This document shows positions 1 through 12,175 of a stretch of DNA of 64,000 nucleotides, one piece after another; positions within the stretch are counted from its first letter, which is position 1; the number at the start of each line of letters is the position of its first letter. Source of the stretch: Megachile rotundata (taxonomy: Eukaryota > Arthropoda > Insecta > Hymenoptera > Megachilidae). The DNA is taken from contig NC_134989.1 of NCBI RefSeq assembly GCF_050947335.1, positions 11,277,501 through 11,341,500 of the forward strand. Reading direction: 5' to 3'. The position numbers were made by a program, and so were the translations under genes. The notes below the pieces were generated by a model. The model made no database searches, had not been told where the DNA came from, and saw only the letters and a list, made by a program, of their open reading frames with translations.

Positions 1-959
1 AATCTCGACAGAACAATTCTAATGCAAGAATAAAATTTGTTATTATGATAACAGTTATTGCAAATTTATCGCAAATGACAAGACGTTTACAACAATAAAG
101 TTTGTGTATTTTTTATTTTTTTCTTATGAAACTTTTATGAGACTTCATTCGAAATATATTCACTTGTAAATCATGAATGACAAGGCGTTTCGTCTCGCTT
201 CAATTAGAAAAATGTCAAGAATATTAGAGAAAAATTTGTATAAAAAGAGAACTGGAAATAAGAAAATTAGCAGCGCAACATTGTAAATAATAAAACAGAC
301 TTTTTATCTTTAACTGATTCAATCGCAACGTTTTTCTTCTTCTTTCATTATTCCTCGTTCAAAACTTATCGTCAATTAAACCAATAAACGTAGTCCAAAT
401 TATATCGTGTTTGGTGTCATTTTAATCGGAAAAATGTCAAGAATTAATTGGTAAAAGTTTGACAACGAAAAAGTCAAAAATAAAAAAGTTTTATATTTGC
501 ATTGGTAGAGTCTCACAGACATACTGAAACCGCGGATCATGTTACACTTCTCGACGCTCGAGCTTCACGGTGTCGCGAGGGGGCTTCCCCCCACTGATCA
601 TTTTTTCGCGCGTATCGCGTGGACCGCAGATCGCGAACTGGACACCGCGACCGCCAGGTGGCCAGTCACGAATTGTTTTTCTCACAATTATAATAGGCTC
701 CTGCAACTATAATAAAGGACCGCGAGAAAGAAGCAACAGCATGTTTCCGATTCACGTATATGGTCTTTACCTATACGTTGAAAGCGGAAGCATGCTCACA
801 CTTTTATGTTAGGGGATAGCAAGTTGGTTTCATACCCGCGCCCCTAAGTGTCCCATTTTGGGAACCTCTATTGAGATCCCATTTTTGAGAAGCAGTCTGC
901 TGCTGACCACCGATGACACACACCTTGCCCTCCGCCCCTGCTTAGTAGGTGCTCACCAT

Positions 960-1400
960 GGTGACATCCCGATGGAAGCTTCCGTCCCTGACCCAATAGG
1001 TGCCCCAAACCCCTGAATGCCCCACACACTACACTGTCCCAGACCCTGGAGTGCCCTGACCCCTGAACACACCCCATACCCCAAAAATGCCACACACCAC
1101 TAGTCCAAGACCTAGTGGAGTGCCCCAACCCCCAAAACAAACCACACTAATTGTCCAAAATTCAGAGGAGTTTCCTAGACTCCTTTGAATGTCCCACACC
1201 CCTAAATGCACAGCACTAATTGACTGAGACCTAAGGGAGAGTGTCTCAGACACCTGGACACCCACATCCCTAAATGTCTCAGACACCTGGATGCCCCACA
1301 TCCCTAAATGTCTCAAACACCAGGATGCCCCACATCCCTAATTTTTCAAAATCTAGCGGAGTGTCCTAAATACCCCTACACCACCAATTATCCGATACCC
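960..1400. repeat. C-rich degenerate tandem repeats
   Basis: Words such as CCCCACATCCCTAAATGTCT and CTAGTGGAGTGCCCC recur. The clearest part, about 1250-1355, has three copies of a ~34-bp unit (GTCTCAGACACCTGGATGCC plus CCACATCCCTAAAT). No coding support. Confidence 0.7.
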
Positions 1401-2529
1401 TGCAATAAGTACCTCAAACAAATCAGTAAATGAAAAATTGCACTTTCATAAATTAAAGAATTAAAAAATATTTAAACTTGAAATTTAAAAAATCACAATT
1501 TTCAAATTTTTAGACTCGAACATTGAAAGAGTCAAGAATCCAGAGACCCTGCTATTCACTGAAATTTCATAAATCGCAAGAATTTCTTCTCTGCATTACA
1601 TCATCATCAAAAAATGCACAAAAATATCAATATTAATATCTCTCTTATTTATCCGCCGTTTTTCCTGTCTCTCCAGTAATATTCCACTGTTTTTTTCCTC
1701 CTGCTATCGATTTCCACCTCTCATTCCCCTAAACCGAATAATCAATTCCATGATCGGTCCTTTTCATCTTCTCTTCCACGCCACCTCTTAACCCATTTAC
1801 ATTCTCCGCGTTCTCCTCCCATTCTTCTTACTTCTCTCCCTCTCTCTTTATCTTCTCAAACATTTTCCTCGACCATTTTCCATCTCCATCTGTCTTCGTG
1901 TTTCTCCGCTTCTCATCGCGGTGTTTCATCCTTCGAAAGAAAATCTTCTCGGAATGTGTCTGCACGTTTCTCGCAAACCAAGGATTCTCTCTTTCTCTCT
2001 CTCGCTCACTGTTGGCTCTCTGGAAAATCCAACGAAGCATATTGCGGATACAGAGTATCGATCTCGACCAGAGCTTTACGTCCTTCTTCATCGCGTGTGC
2101 AAGCACAGTCACGCAGAAGCTCACGCTGTTGCGGCCACACGTCTTCTCGAAACGCGCGGTAAACTCTGTTTTTCCAAGGATTTTCTCCGCGATACGTACC
2201 ACCGTCGTTCCTTTCAACGTGTTCCAAATCGCTTGATAATGTCGTTTATTAGAGGAATTACCTCTTTTCGAGAAATACGCAGACCGAGATACTTTTTATG
2301 GATTTAACTATTCAGGGAGTCTTTTAGGGACGATTGCTAGGGAATTCATTATAGGAAACTCGGGCTGTGGTTTGGCAATTTACTGGTTCAGCAGTCTTAT
2401 CAATTTTCATGAATTAGTTTTTCTTGTTAGACATTTGGGAGTTTGAGAATTTATATAATTGGAATTTGGGAATTTAGGGATGTAGGATGATTTAGATGAC
2501 GAGTTGGGGTTCGGGTATTTGGGGATTTA

Positions 2530-3085
2530 GGAATTTGGAACGTTGAGTTGGGGGTTTGAGAATTTGGGGAATTTCAAATTTGGGAACGTGGGATTTTGGA
2601 AATTTGAGAGTTTGGAATTTTGAGAGTTTGGAAATTTGAGAGGTTGGAATTTAGAGAGATTGGAATTTGGAGAAGTTGGAAATTTGAGAAGTTGGAAATT
2701 TGAGAAGTTGGAAATTTGAGAATTTGGAATTTTGAGAGCTTGGAATTTTGAGAGCTTGGAATTTTGAGAGCATGGAATTTTGAGAGTTTGGAATATTGAG
2801 AGTTTGGAATTTTGAAAGTTTGGAATTTTGAGAGTTTGGAAATTTGAGAATTTGGAAATTTGAGAGTTTCGAAATTTGAGAGTTTGGAATTTTGAGAGAT
2901 TGGAAATTTGAGAGTTTGGAATTTTGAGAGATTGGAATTTGGAGAAGTTGGAAATTTGAGAGTTTGGAAACTTGAGAGCTTGAAATTTTGAGAGTTTGGA
3001 ATTTGGAGAATTTGGAAATTTGAGAGTTTGGAAACTTGAGAGCTTGGAATTTTAAAACATGGAAATATAGAACCTGAGAAACTGG
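2530..3085. repeat. Minisatellite, ~16-bp units of the GAGAGTTTGGAATTTT type
   Basis: Degenerate tandem array in which GGAAATTTGAGA and GGAATTTTGAGAGTTT alternate. The G-rich strand is plus, i.e. antisense to the gene. The frame open across it on the minus strand is a repeat artefact (FQTLKFP-type peptide). Confidence 0.9.
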
Positions 3086-3449
3086 AAATTTGAAAATTTA
3101 CAGATTCCAAAATTTAGAATCTGAAAATCTCAAAATACAAAAATCTGACAATTCAAAGCTAAAAAATTTTTTCCCACATATCACAAATGGTAAACCAAAA
3201 TAAATAACCCACATCCAAAATTTCTCTTGTTTATTCCACCTTGCCAGTCATTTTTAGCAGCAATAACTATAAATTGAGTAGTCGACCATAATTACAAGTG
3301 AAACTAACAGGCTTGTAGAAACAATTAATTGCAGTACCGAATGTTTCATTGAGACCGAAAGGTTCGTTCAACACAAAACGATGTCTGAAAGCGTTCATCG
3401 TGAAGTTACACGAACCAGCAATGCGATAATAATGAAATTTCGAACTTAC

Positions 3450-3574
3450 CTCGATACTGAAATAACCCCTGTCCACATAATCGCCGAGAAAGAGATACTT
3501 TGTGGAGGAGGGTGGACCGCCCACCTCGAATAATTTCATCAGGTCATAGAACTGCCCGTGGATATCGCCGCATA
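3450..3574 (-). CDS. CanA: Calcineurin A catalytic subunit, exon C (GDIHG / GDYVDRG active-site exon)
   Basis: The exon is 125 nt, between acceptor TTTCAG|TA at 3575/3574 and donor GAG|GTAAGT at 3450/3449; it enters in phase 1 and leaves in phase 0. It encodes (V)CGDIHGQFYDLMKLFEVG, then GPPSSTKYLFLGDYVDRGYF and SIE. GDxHG and GDxVDRG are the first two signature motifs of the PPP-family phosphatases. Their Asp and His residues coordinate the Fe/Zn pair in calcineurin. The third motif, GNHE, falls in the next exon (expected to begin Cys-Val-Leu-Tyr-Leu-Trp), which I do not find in bases 1-3449, so the gene continues off the left edge after an intron of at least 3.4 kb. The frame is intact and the residues are those expected of an active enzyme. 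This exon separates calcineurin A from PP1/PP2A by the FDLMKLFEVGG-like segment. Confidence 0.95.
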
Positions 3575-3779
3575 CTGAAACATGAAATCGGAATCCTTCA
3601 AATTTTCTGATTAAATACATTTCATTCGAAAAATAATATGTAAAAGGGAGGACCATATAGCGAGAGTCCAATGTGAGTAGTGGAGAGACTGGAATGGATT
3701 ATTCCTGGAGTGGATTTAGGGATCTAGGGGGGATAGATATGTAAAATGATAGGGATTTGGGGATGTGAGAATCTAAAAT

Positions 3780-4530
3780 ATTGGAAATTTGGAGATTTGG
3801 GAATTTGAGAATTTGGAATTTGAAGAATTTGGAATTTGGAGAATACGGAATTTGGAAAATTTGGAACTTTGGGAATTTGAAATTTTGAGAATTTGGAACT
3901 TGGAGAATTTGGAATTTGGAATTTGGAGAATTTGGAATGTGGAAAATTTGGAATTTGGAGAATTTGGTATTTTGAGAATTTGGAATTTTGAGAATTTGGA
4001 ATTTTGAGAATTTGGAATTTGGAGAATTTGGAATTTGGAGAATTTGGAATTTGGAGAATTTGGAATTTGGAGAATTTGGAATTTGGAGAATTTGGAATTT
4101 GGAGAATTTGGAATTTGGAGAATTTGGAATTTGGAGAATTTGGAATTTGGAGAATTTGGAATTTGGAGAATTTGGAATTTGGAGAATTTGGAATTTGGAG
4201 AATTTGGAATTTGGAGAATTTGGAATTTGGAGAATTTGGAATTTGGAGAATTTGGAATTTGGAGAATTTGGAATTTGGAGAATTTGGTATTTTGAGAATT
4301 TGGAATTTGGAGAATTTGGAATTTGGAGAATTTGGAATTTGGAGAATTTGGAATTTGGAGAATTTGGAATTTGGAGAATTTGGAATTTGGAGAATTTGGA
4401 ATTTAGAGAATTTGGAATTTGGAAAATTTGAAATTTGTAGAACTTAGAACTTGTAGAATTTGGAATTTGGAAAATTTGAAATTTGTAGAACTTAGAATTT
4501 GTAAAATTTAGAATTTGTAGAATTTGGACA
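3780..4530. repeat. Minisatellite, 16-bp unit GGAGAATTTGGAATTT
   Basis: Between about 3985 and 4420 the array is nearly perfect, with roughly 27 uninterrupted 16-bp copies. Both edges decay into diverged units (GGAACTTGGAG, TTTGTAGAACTTAG). It starts about 200 bp into the giant intron from exon C, near the acceptor side. Confidence 0.95.
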
Positions 4531-5039
4531 AATATGTCCTCAGCAAAAGAATCACGCGAAGATACGCTATTATGGACAGTATAAACAAAGTTGCCAGTGG
4601 GTCGATAATGGAGTTGATAAGATTTGTAGCGAGACGAAAATAGAATCAGCGAAGCGTGAATGAAACGAAGAAGCGCTACTAGATAGTTTTGGAAACGATC
4701 GCTAATGGGAGAATTATTAAAATTGATTGGCGGTGGATGGACAAACGTGGTGAAAATAGAGTTGAAAGGATCTTAGGTTAATACCGGAATGCTTTTAGCT
4801 TTCATTGCAACGAAAGCTTCTCGGGAAAGTTGACGGAGACCGGAGAAGTCGTACAACTACTTTCCTACAATGGAAAGCTTTCGCAGCAAGCAAATAAAGG
4901 AATCGAATGAAAGTGGAAATCTTTTAATTCGCTAACAATCTTCGTTTCATATTATACTTGCTGTGATTTTTTAGATATGTGTGTTTGACAGGGTTTTATT
5001 GAAATTTTTAGTAGATTTAAAATTTTTATGGGACTATAT
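4531..5039. other. Unique intronic segment
   Basis: Mixed-composition, non-repetitive DNA; no gene, RNA or element recognised. Confidence 0.5.
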
Positions 5040-5205
5040 TTTTGAATAACTCTTTCTTCCAAATTTTCAAATTTTCTAAATTTCCTAAATTTCCCAAATT
5101 CCCCAAATTCCAAATTCCCAATTCCCCATATCCCGAATTCCCCAAATTCCAAAGGTGGACAATTTGGGAATCAGGACAATTTGAGAATTTGAGTACTCAA
5201 CTGGA
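5040..5205. repeat. Short inverted block of the G-rich minisatellite plus one spacer unit
   Basis: Bases 5060-5150 carry AAATTCCCCAAATTCC words on the plus strand, the reverse complement of the array at 5925-7080. Bases 5155-5205 are the reverse complement of the 49-bp unit repeated at 7081-7230. Together they form a widely spaced inverted arrangement. Confidence 0.75.
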
Positions 5206-5924
5206 CTACCTTCCACCTTATTTAATCTCCTTCCCCTACAATATTTTTTGTGTTCCTACAAACAAACTCACTTCATAAATAAATAAATACAAAGCTTAAA
5301 AGTTACGTATATAAATAAACAAACGAATTAGCAAATACACAAAAAAATAAATAAATGAAAGTAGTGCACAGTATAAAATGATCATAAAAACGTTCTCAGC
5401 AAGGTTCTCCAACTTCTCCTTAGGAAATTAGCTAGTGCGATTAATCGAGCACGATTAATGCAGGAGTTGCGTGAAACGTAGTCGCACGAACACGCCCGGC
5501 CCTCGAGACCCAAGGCAAACTTGTTTGCAAACGTTTCCAAGTGAAATTACGAGCTTCCCGATCGTCGACGACGACCAACAGGGGAATCAGACGAGCCGAA
5601 CAACCACGTTACCAAACTTTCTTCCGCTAACTTCCAACGAGATGTAACGGAGTTGCTTCCGACATTTACATCCTAGCCTCCTTCCGTTTCGCGATCAAAG
5701 AAATCAGTTTTCTCTGCTCGGTCAACATATTCTTTTTAGACGAAGTTTCCGAGCTTTTTTGAAAAGAATATGTTTCTATAGGGACGTGATACGAAACTCG
5801 ATGAATTTTATTTTATGTAAAGTGATTGCGAGCTTGGAAAATTGATGTGTGTCGGATATTTGCAGGTTCTTTTGCAAGATTTTATGTTTCTGCATAGTTT
5901 GGAGATTTCTGAATATTTGTGTTT
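5206..5924. other. Unique segment with a GC-richer island
   Basis: Bases about 5440-5700 are GC-richer, non-repetitive and CpG-containing (CGTAGTCGCACGAACACGCC region). No coding exon recognised; could be regulatory. Confidence 0.4.
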
Positions 5925-7080
5925 TGGGAATTTGGAGAATTTGGGGAATTTGGAATTGGGGAATTTGGAATTTGAGGAATTTGAGATATGGGGAATTGGG
6001 AATCTGGGGAGTTTGGAATCTAGGAAATTTGGAATCGGGGGAATTTGGGATATGGGGAATTGGGAATGTCGGGAATTGGGAATTTGGAATCTGGGGAAAT
6101 TGGAATCTAAGGAATTTGGAATTGAGAAATTTGGAATTTGGGGAATTTGAGATATAGGGAATTGGGATTCCCAAATTTGGAATTGCGAAATTTGGAATTT
6201 GGGGAATTTGAGATATGGGGAATTTGGAATTTGGGGAATTTGGAATCTAGGGAATTTGGAATTTGGGGAATTTGAGATATGAGGAATTGGGATTCACAAA
6301 TTTGGAATTGCGAAATTTGGAATTTGGGGAATTTGAGATATGGGGAATTGGGATTCCCAAATTTGGAATTGCGAAATTTGGAATTTGGGGAATTTGGAAT
6401 CTAGGGAAATTGGAATCTAGGGAATTTGGAATTTGGGGAATTTGGAATTTGGGGAATTTGGAATTTGGGGAATTTGGAATTTGGGGAATTTGGAATTTGG
6501 GGAATTTGGAATTTGGGGAATTTGGAATCTGGGGAAATTAGAATCTAGGGAATTTGGAATTGAGAAATTTGGAATTTGGGGAATTTGAGATATGGGGAAT
6601 TGGGAATCTCGGGAATTTGGAATCTGGGGAAATTGGAATCTAGGGAATTTGGAATTGAGAAATTTGGAATTTGGGGAATTTGAGATATGAGGAATTGGGA
6701 TTCCCAAATTTGGAATTGCGAAATTTGGAATTTGGGAAATTTGAGATATGGGGAATTGGGATTCCCAAATTTGGAATTGCGAAATGTGGAATTTGGGGAA
6801 TTTGAGATATGGGGAATTTGGATTTTGGGGAATTTGGATTTTGGGGAATTTGGAATCTAGGGAATTTGGAATTGAGAAATTTGGAATTTGGGGAATTTGA
6901 GATATGGGGAATTGGAATTCCCAAATTTGGAATTGCAAAATTTGGAATTTGGGGAATTTGAGATATGGGGAATTGGGAATCTCGGGAATTTGGAATCTGG
7001 GGAAATTGGAATCTAGGGAATTTGGAATTGAGAAATTTGGAATTTCGGGAATTTGAAATATGGGGAATTGGGATTCCCAA
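5925..7080. repeat. G-rich minisatellite with higher-order structure
   Basis: Words GGGGAATTTGGAATCT, AGGGAATTTGGAATTGAG, GAGATATGGGGAATTGGG and ATTCCCAAATTTGGAATTGC recur in longer blocks of roughly 90-100 bp. The pure 16-bp unit GGGGAATTTGGAATTT occurs at about 6420-6530. Confidence 0.9.
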
Positions 7081-7230
7081 ATTGTCCACTTTCTGAATAC
7101 TCAAATTCTCAAATTGCCCTGATTCCCAAATTGTCCAGCTTCTGAATACTCAAATTCTCAAATTGCCCTGATTCCCAAATTGTCCATCTTCTGAGTACTC
7201 AAATTCTCAAATTGTCCTGATTCCCAAATC
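7081..7230. repeat. 49-bp tandem repeat, 3 copies
   Basis: ATTGTCC words occur at 7081, 7130 and 7179, an exact 49-bp period. Each unit reads on through CTGAATACTCAAATTCTC and GCCCTGATTCCCAA. A single inverted copy lies at 5155-5205. Confidence 0.85.
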
Positions 7231-7769
7231 ATCAACTCCTCAAATTCGAAAATTTCAAATTCCATAAATCCCACAATCTCAATCTCATAATCCCCCTAAT
7301 ATCCTACTAAAATTACACAAACATCGTCTCTCAACGTAGAACAAATAATTCTTGAACCAGTAAAAAACTTCAAACGATCGAAATATTCATGAACCCGAAC
7401 CCGTACGAGACCGGTTTTATTTATACACCAAACGGATCACTGTTGAACCAATTGAATTTGCCCAGGGTTCCTCGGGAACACGACCACCTGTACTGCAGAG
7501 TAATCAACACCGGTGTGTTGACAAGTGTTGCCAAAACAGCGTAGAAACTGCGAAACGGAGAGATGTTCAAACAGCGCAACGGTGACGTCGAAACAAGTGA
7601 AACACTCAAGGATTTCGAATCCTACGATCGATCTGCCACAACGAATCGAGACAATCCGGCTATCGATCCATGGAATCAAACATTGCTGATCATATCGTTT
7701 TCCATCGCTCTTTGAATGCCCGTTGTAATCCAGCAACAAGTGGCAACTTTGTTTCGTCACGGTAGCCTA
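7231..7769. other. Unique intronic segment
   Basis: Mixed composition. Frames open on the minus strand around 7421-7760 show no recognisable family and no codon signature I can defend. Confidence 0.45.
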
Positions 7770-8625
7770 CGTTCGATGTGTCTGACCATGTGCGGGCATC
7801 GACTACTTTCAAATTCTTGGAATTGTATTTTACTTCGAGTTGGATGTATTAATCTTTTTTTGGGATGCGTATGTTAAGGTTATTAGTTACTTTCGCGTTT
7901 GAGAGTGTATTCTAATTATTTGGGATATGGCTGATCATATAAGGGGTTCGACTACTTGGATAGTGTTGAGATTATTTGTGAATTGTTCTGTGGTTTCTGG
8001 GTTATTGGAAATTTTCTTTGTTCATGGATATGATGACTGTGGTAATTATTTTTGAATTTGAAGGTATATTTAAAATATTAGTGACATGGCTGACCATATA
8101 TGGGGTTCGACTACTTCACATCTCTTGAAATTATTCATACCTCATTTCTCATTAGTCATTCCCTTCAAATTGTACAAATTCTTCTCATTTTTATAGTATA
8201 GATAAGAATTCTCTTGGTTATTCATGAATTTGAGAATGCAATAAAGTTATGAATGATTTGTCTGACCATACATGAACTATGACTACTAGACAATTCTTGA
8301 AATTATTAGAAAATCATTCTGTTTTCTTTCAAGTCCTATAAATTCCACTTCTTCCTGCATTATTTCTAATAATTCTATTGATTATGTACGAATTTAAGAA
8401 TGCATCAAAATTATTAGTTGATGTGTCTGACCACATGTGAACCTCTACTACTTGAGAACACTTGAAATCATTAGATAGTCATTTTCTTACCGTTCATCTT
8501 CCATAAATGTCTCTCCACTTTGTAATATAATATAATAACTCTTTCATTTGTTATTGTATTTGAGAATATATTAAATTATTTATAAGTCTGACCAAATATG
8601 GGCTTCGACTACTAGTTCCCAACTT
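7770..8625. repeat. Degenerate ~160-bp tandem repeat, about 6 copies
   Basis: The core TCTGACCATATATGGG followed by TTCGACTACT recurs near 7779, 7929, 8088, 8261, 8427 and 8587, each time followed by a TTGAAATTATT-type word. Spacing is 150-172 bp. Confidence 0.8.
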
Positions 8626-9365
8626 AATACTTAATACCAATTTAACATTTAAGAAATGTACTGAAATTTTTAGCTAGGAGCAAATAAATCTGGCAAATCT
8701 TTATATGTTCCTAATTTAATACAACTCTAACTCAAATTTAACCCAGATCTAACCCAAACCTAACCCAGATTTCACAATAAATCTAACTCAAACTTTCTGC
8801 TATAATCGAAATAGTTCAGTCATTCTCTCTCCTCATAAATAAAGCGAAGAATTTCATGACTGAATAATTTTTACAACTCGAACAATAGTTCCTACAAGTT
8901 TGAAAGCACAAAAATCGCTAACCGGAAGTCGCACAGAATACTGAAAAGCAACGGCTAGGATATCGATGGATTCATATTGAAAAGATGACAGAATGCAGAG
9001 AACTTCGAAAGGATCTGCGACGTTCTAAACGTTGCAACGCGGTTTTCGTGACATATCGCCGGCAAGTTTCACGAGGACCGCCATTTCGGTAACGTATTAC
9101 GGAAGTTTGCCGCATCATCGCGCCCGTAAATCTACCCGATGTCGCTAATGTTACAATCTGCATTCTCGAGGACGATAAACAGCATTTGTCGTCGGATCCC
9201 CAAAAATATCGTAGATGTGCTTCTTAATTTTTGGTGAAATTGAAAGAGACTCATTTTGAGTCTCTAATTTATTTATACTTGTAGATTTATACTTGTAGAG
9301 TTTATAAAACTTGTATAAGATTTACAACTTTATTAACATACTTAGTATACTTATAGCATTCATTA
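8626..9365. other. Unique intronic segment
   Basis: Contains a short run of CTAACCCAGAT-type words (8720-8790) and an otherwise unremarkable GC-richer part (8940-9180). No gene recognised. Confidence 0.45.
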
Positions 9366-10242
9366 AGTTCATTAAGTTCACAAAATTCATAAAGTTCATA
9401 AAATTCATAAAATTCATAAAATTCATAAAATTCATAAAATTCATAAAATTCATAAAATTCATAAAATTCATAAAATTCATAAAATTCATAAAATTCATAA
9501 AATTCACAAAATTCATAAAGTTCATAAAATTCATAAACTTCATAAACTTCATAAAGTTCAAAAAATTCAAAAAATTCATAAAATTCATAAAATTCATAAA
9601 ATTCATAAAATTCATAAAATTCATAAAATTCATAAAATTCATAAAATTCATAAAATTCATAAAGTTCATAAAGTTCATAAAGTTCATAAAATTCATAAAA
9701 TTCATAAAATTCATAAAATTCATAAAATTCATAAAATTCATAAAATTCATAAAATTCATAAAATTCATAAAATTCATAAAATTCATAAAATTCATAAAAT
9801 TCATAAAGTTCATAAAGTTCATAAAATTCATAAAATTCATAAAATTCATAAAATTCATAAAATTCATAAAATTCATAAAATTCATAAAATTCATAAAATT
9901 CATAAAATTCATAAAATTCATAAACTTCATAAAGTTCAAAAAATTCATAAAATTCATAAAATTCATAAAATTCATAAAATTCATAAAATTCATAAAATTC
10001 ATAAAATTCATAAAATTCATAAAATTCATAAAATTCATAAAATTCATAAAATTCATAAAATTCATAAAATTCATAAAATTCATAAAATTCATAAAATTCA
10101 TAAAATTCATAAAATTCATAAAATTCATAAAATTCATAAAATTCATAAAATTCATAAAATTCATAAAATTCATAAAGTTCATAAAGTTCATAAAGTTCAT
10201 AAAGTTCATAAAATTCATCAAATTCATCAAATTCATCAAACT
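9366..10242. repeat. 9-bp microsatellite/minisatellite TTCATAAAA, about 97 copies
   Basis: Nearly perfect over ~880 bp; the variants are mostly TTCATAAAG, TTCACAAAA, TTCATAAAC and TTCAAAAAA. Because the unit is 9 bp, frames stay open on both strands ((KFI)n on plus, (MNF)n on minus). These are artefacts. Confidence 0.98.
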
Positions 10243-11100
10243 GATTATTAATTTATAATTTCAAACAATTTACAAAATCCTCAAGTATCTATGAAATTCC
10301 TCAAATTGTTAATAAGAATAAAACTCCACATAAGCCTCCATGAATCTCCACCCATCATCAAAAATCACTTAACCGTTCAAATAGAACTCGCATTAAAACA
10401 AATTACATTCGAAGCGAAAATGACATAGCAATATTCAGGTGCAATTTCGTACAGCCCCTATTTTGCCGGCTTCTAATCGCTTTAAATAATTCAGGTTGAC
10501 GTAGCGACTCCATTATCCAGCGCGAGCGAAACAAGTGTTTAGGTTTAATTATTTAAGTGAGTTAACGCTATTCGCGAACTTCCAACAGGCTTTGGACAAA
10601 GTGAAACGCAGAACAAAGACGAACCGAGGGACTGGAAGTTGGTGCAAATATTTTTCCAGCGAACAGAATAAAGGATGTCTGAGTTTTCTTCAATCTGGTA
10701 GTAGAGATTATTTTTCGAATACGGTTTCATTTATCGTGGAGGGAATGGTGGAACGATTATCGGAGAGATATTGTAATAACGAAAGAAAGGATCGTCGAAG
10801 GAATTCCGAGGACGGTCGTTGTGCTTGCAAGTTGCTTAAGCTAATTGCGAGGACCGAGCCGGGAATTTCTCTTGGCGCAGCTAACAGCGGGGTCAAAGTG
10901 GCTCTTCACGTCCCTATCGTGCTCGAGCTGATTAAGTGTGCCGTGGACCGATGTCAGAAGACGATAATTTGCATCTGGATTATGTCGACCGCCCCCTTCA
11001 CCTCCTGCTATCGAGAAATCTGGTTGTTCGATGGTTCAGACTATTGGGGGAGATAAGAAAACTCGCGGACTTTCAAACTTGAGTAATTTATTGGGCGGTT
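10243..11100. other. Unique intronic segment with GC-richer island
   Basis: A 173-codon frame opens on the plus strand at 10535-11056. Its product resembles no family I know, and a second frame is open on the opposite strand for part of it, so I do not call a gene. Could be a conserved non-coding island. Confidence 0.4.
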
Positions 11101-12175
11101 AAGTTGGACGGTTTCGGGTTCGGAGATTTTGGGAATTTGGGGAATTGGGAGGTAGGGTTTTGGGAATTTTAGGATTTGGAGATTTTGGGGTTTAGAAATT
11201 TAGAGAATTGGGGGTGTAGGGGTTTGGGAATTTTGAAATTTGAAAATTTGAGGAATTGCGGATGTAGGGAGTTGAGGGTGTAGGGATTTGGGAATTTAGG
11301 GATTTGGGGATGTTAGGTGTTTGGAAATTTAGGGATTTAGGGAATTGGGAATTTGGGGAATTTGAAATTTGGAATTTGAGAAATTTAGAATTTGGGCAAC
11401 TGGGAATCTGAGGAATTTGGAATTTGGGGAATTTGGAATTTGGGGAATTTGGAATTTGGGGAATTTGGAATTTGGGGAATTTGGAATCTGAGGAATTTGG
11501 AATTTGGGGAATTTGGAATTTGGGGAATTTGGAATTTGGGGAATTTGGAATTTGGGGAATTTGGAATTTGGGGAATTTGGAATTTGAGGAATTTGGAATT
11601 GGGGAATTTGGAATTGAAAAATTTGGAATTTGGAGAGTTGGGAATCTGAGGAATTTGGAATTTAGGGAATTTAGAATTTGGGGAATTTGGAATTGGGGAT
11701 TTTGGAATTGGGGAATTTGGAATTTGGGGAATTGGGGATCTAGGTAATTTGGAATCTGAGGAATTGGGAATCTAGGGAATTTGGAATTGAGAAATTTGGA
11801 ATTTGGGGAGTTGGGAATCTGAGGCATTTGGAATCTAGGGAATTTGGAATTGAAAAATTTGGAATTTGGAGAGTTGGGAATCTGAGGAATTTGGAATTTA
11901 GGGAATTTAGAATTTGGGGAATTTGGAATTGGGGAATTTGGAATTTGGGGAATTGGGGATCTAGGTAATTTGGAATCTGGGGAATTTACAGTCTAGAGAA
12001 TTTGGAATTTGGGGAGTTGGGAATCTGAGGAATTTGAAATTTAGGGAATTTGGGATATGGGGAATTGGGAATCTAGGGAATTTGAAATTGAGAAATTTGG
12101 AATTTGGAGAATTGGGAATCTGAGGAATTTGGAATTTGGGTAATTAAGAAATTGGAAATTTTTAAATTTGAGAGA
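11101..12175. repeat. G-rich minisatellite, 16-bp unit GGGGAATTTGGAATTT and variants
   Basis: Same family as 5925-7080. A pure block lies at about 11410-11590, with higher-order blocks on either side (repeated TTGGAGAGTTGGGAATCTGA near 11630 and 11870). Confidence 0.93.

Larger units (their letters stand above)
1..3449 (-). other. Calcineurin A intron 3' of exon C (partial, at least 3.4 kb)
   Basis: It begins with the donor GTAAGT at 3449 and continues beyond the left edge. I looked for the expected next calcineurin exon (CVLYLW...GNHE) and did not find it. Bases 1-960 and 1400-2520 are unique, AT-rich to pyrimidine-rich DNA without a supported gene; 1660-2290 on the plus strand is CT-rich, which keeps several overlapping frames open by chance. 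Confidence 0.7.

Noticed and set aside
3788..4447. Leu/Glu/Trp/Phe-rich peptides (NLEFGEFGIWRI)
   Set aside because: Translation of the 16-bp GGAGAATTTGGAATTT array.
9366..10242. Possible CRISPR-like or spacer-repeat array
   Set aside because: No unique spacers between repeats; simple tandem repeat in a eukaryotic intron. The same applies to the other arrays.
9311..10258. Long open frames on both strands encoding (KFI)n and (MNF)n
   Set aside because: Product of a 9-bp tandem repeat; frame stays open on both strands because the unit is a multiple of three. No coding signature.
10535..11056. 173-codon frame on the plus strand
   Set aside because: Not recognisable, no splice or homology support, overlaps an opposite-strand frame; left as a GC-richer island.
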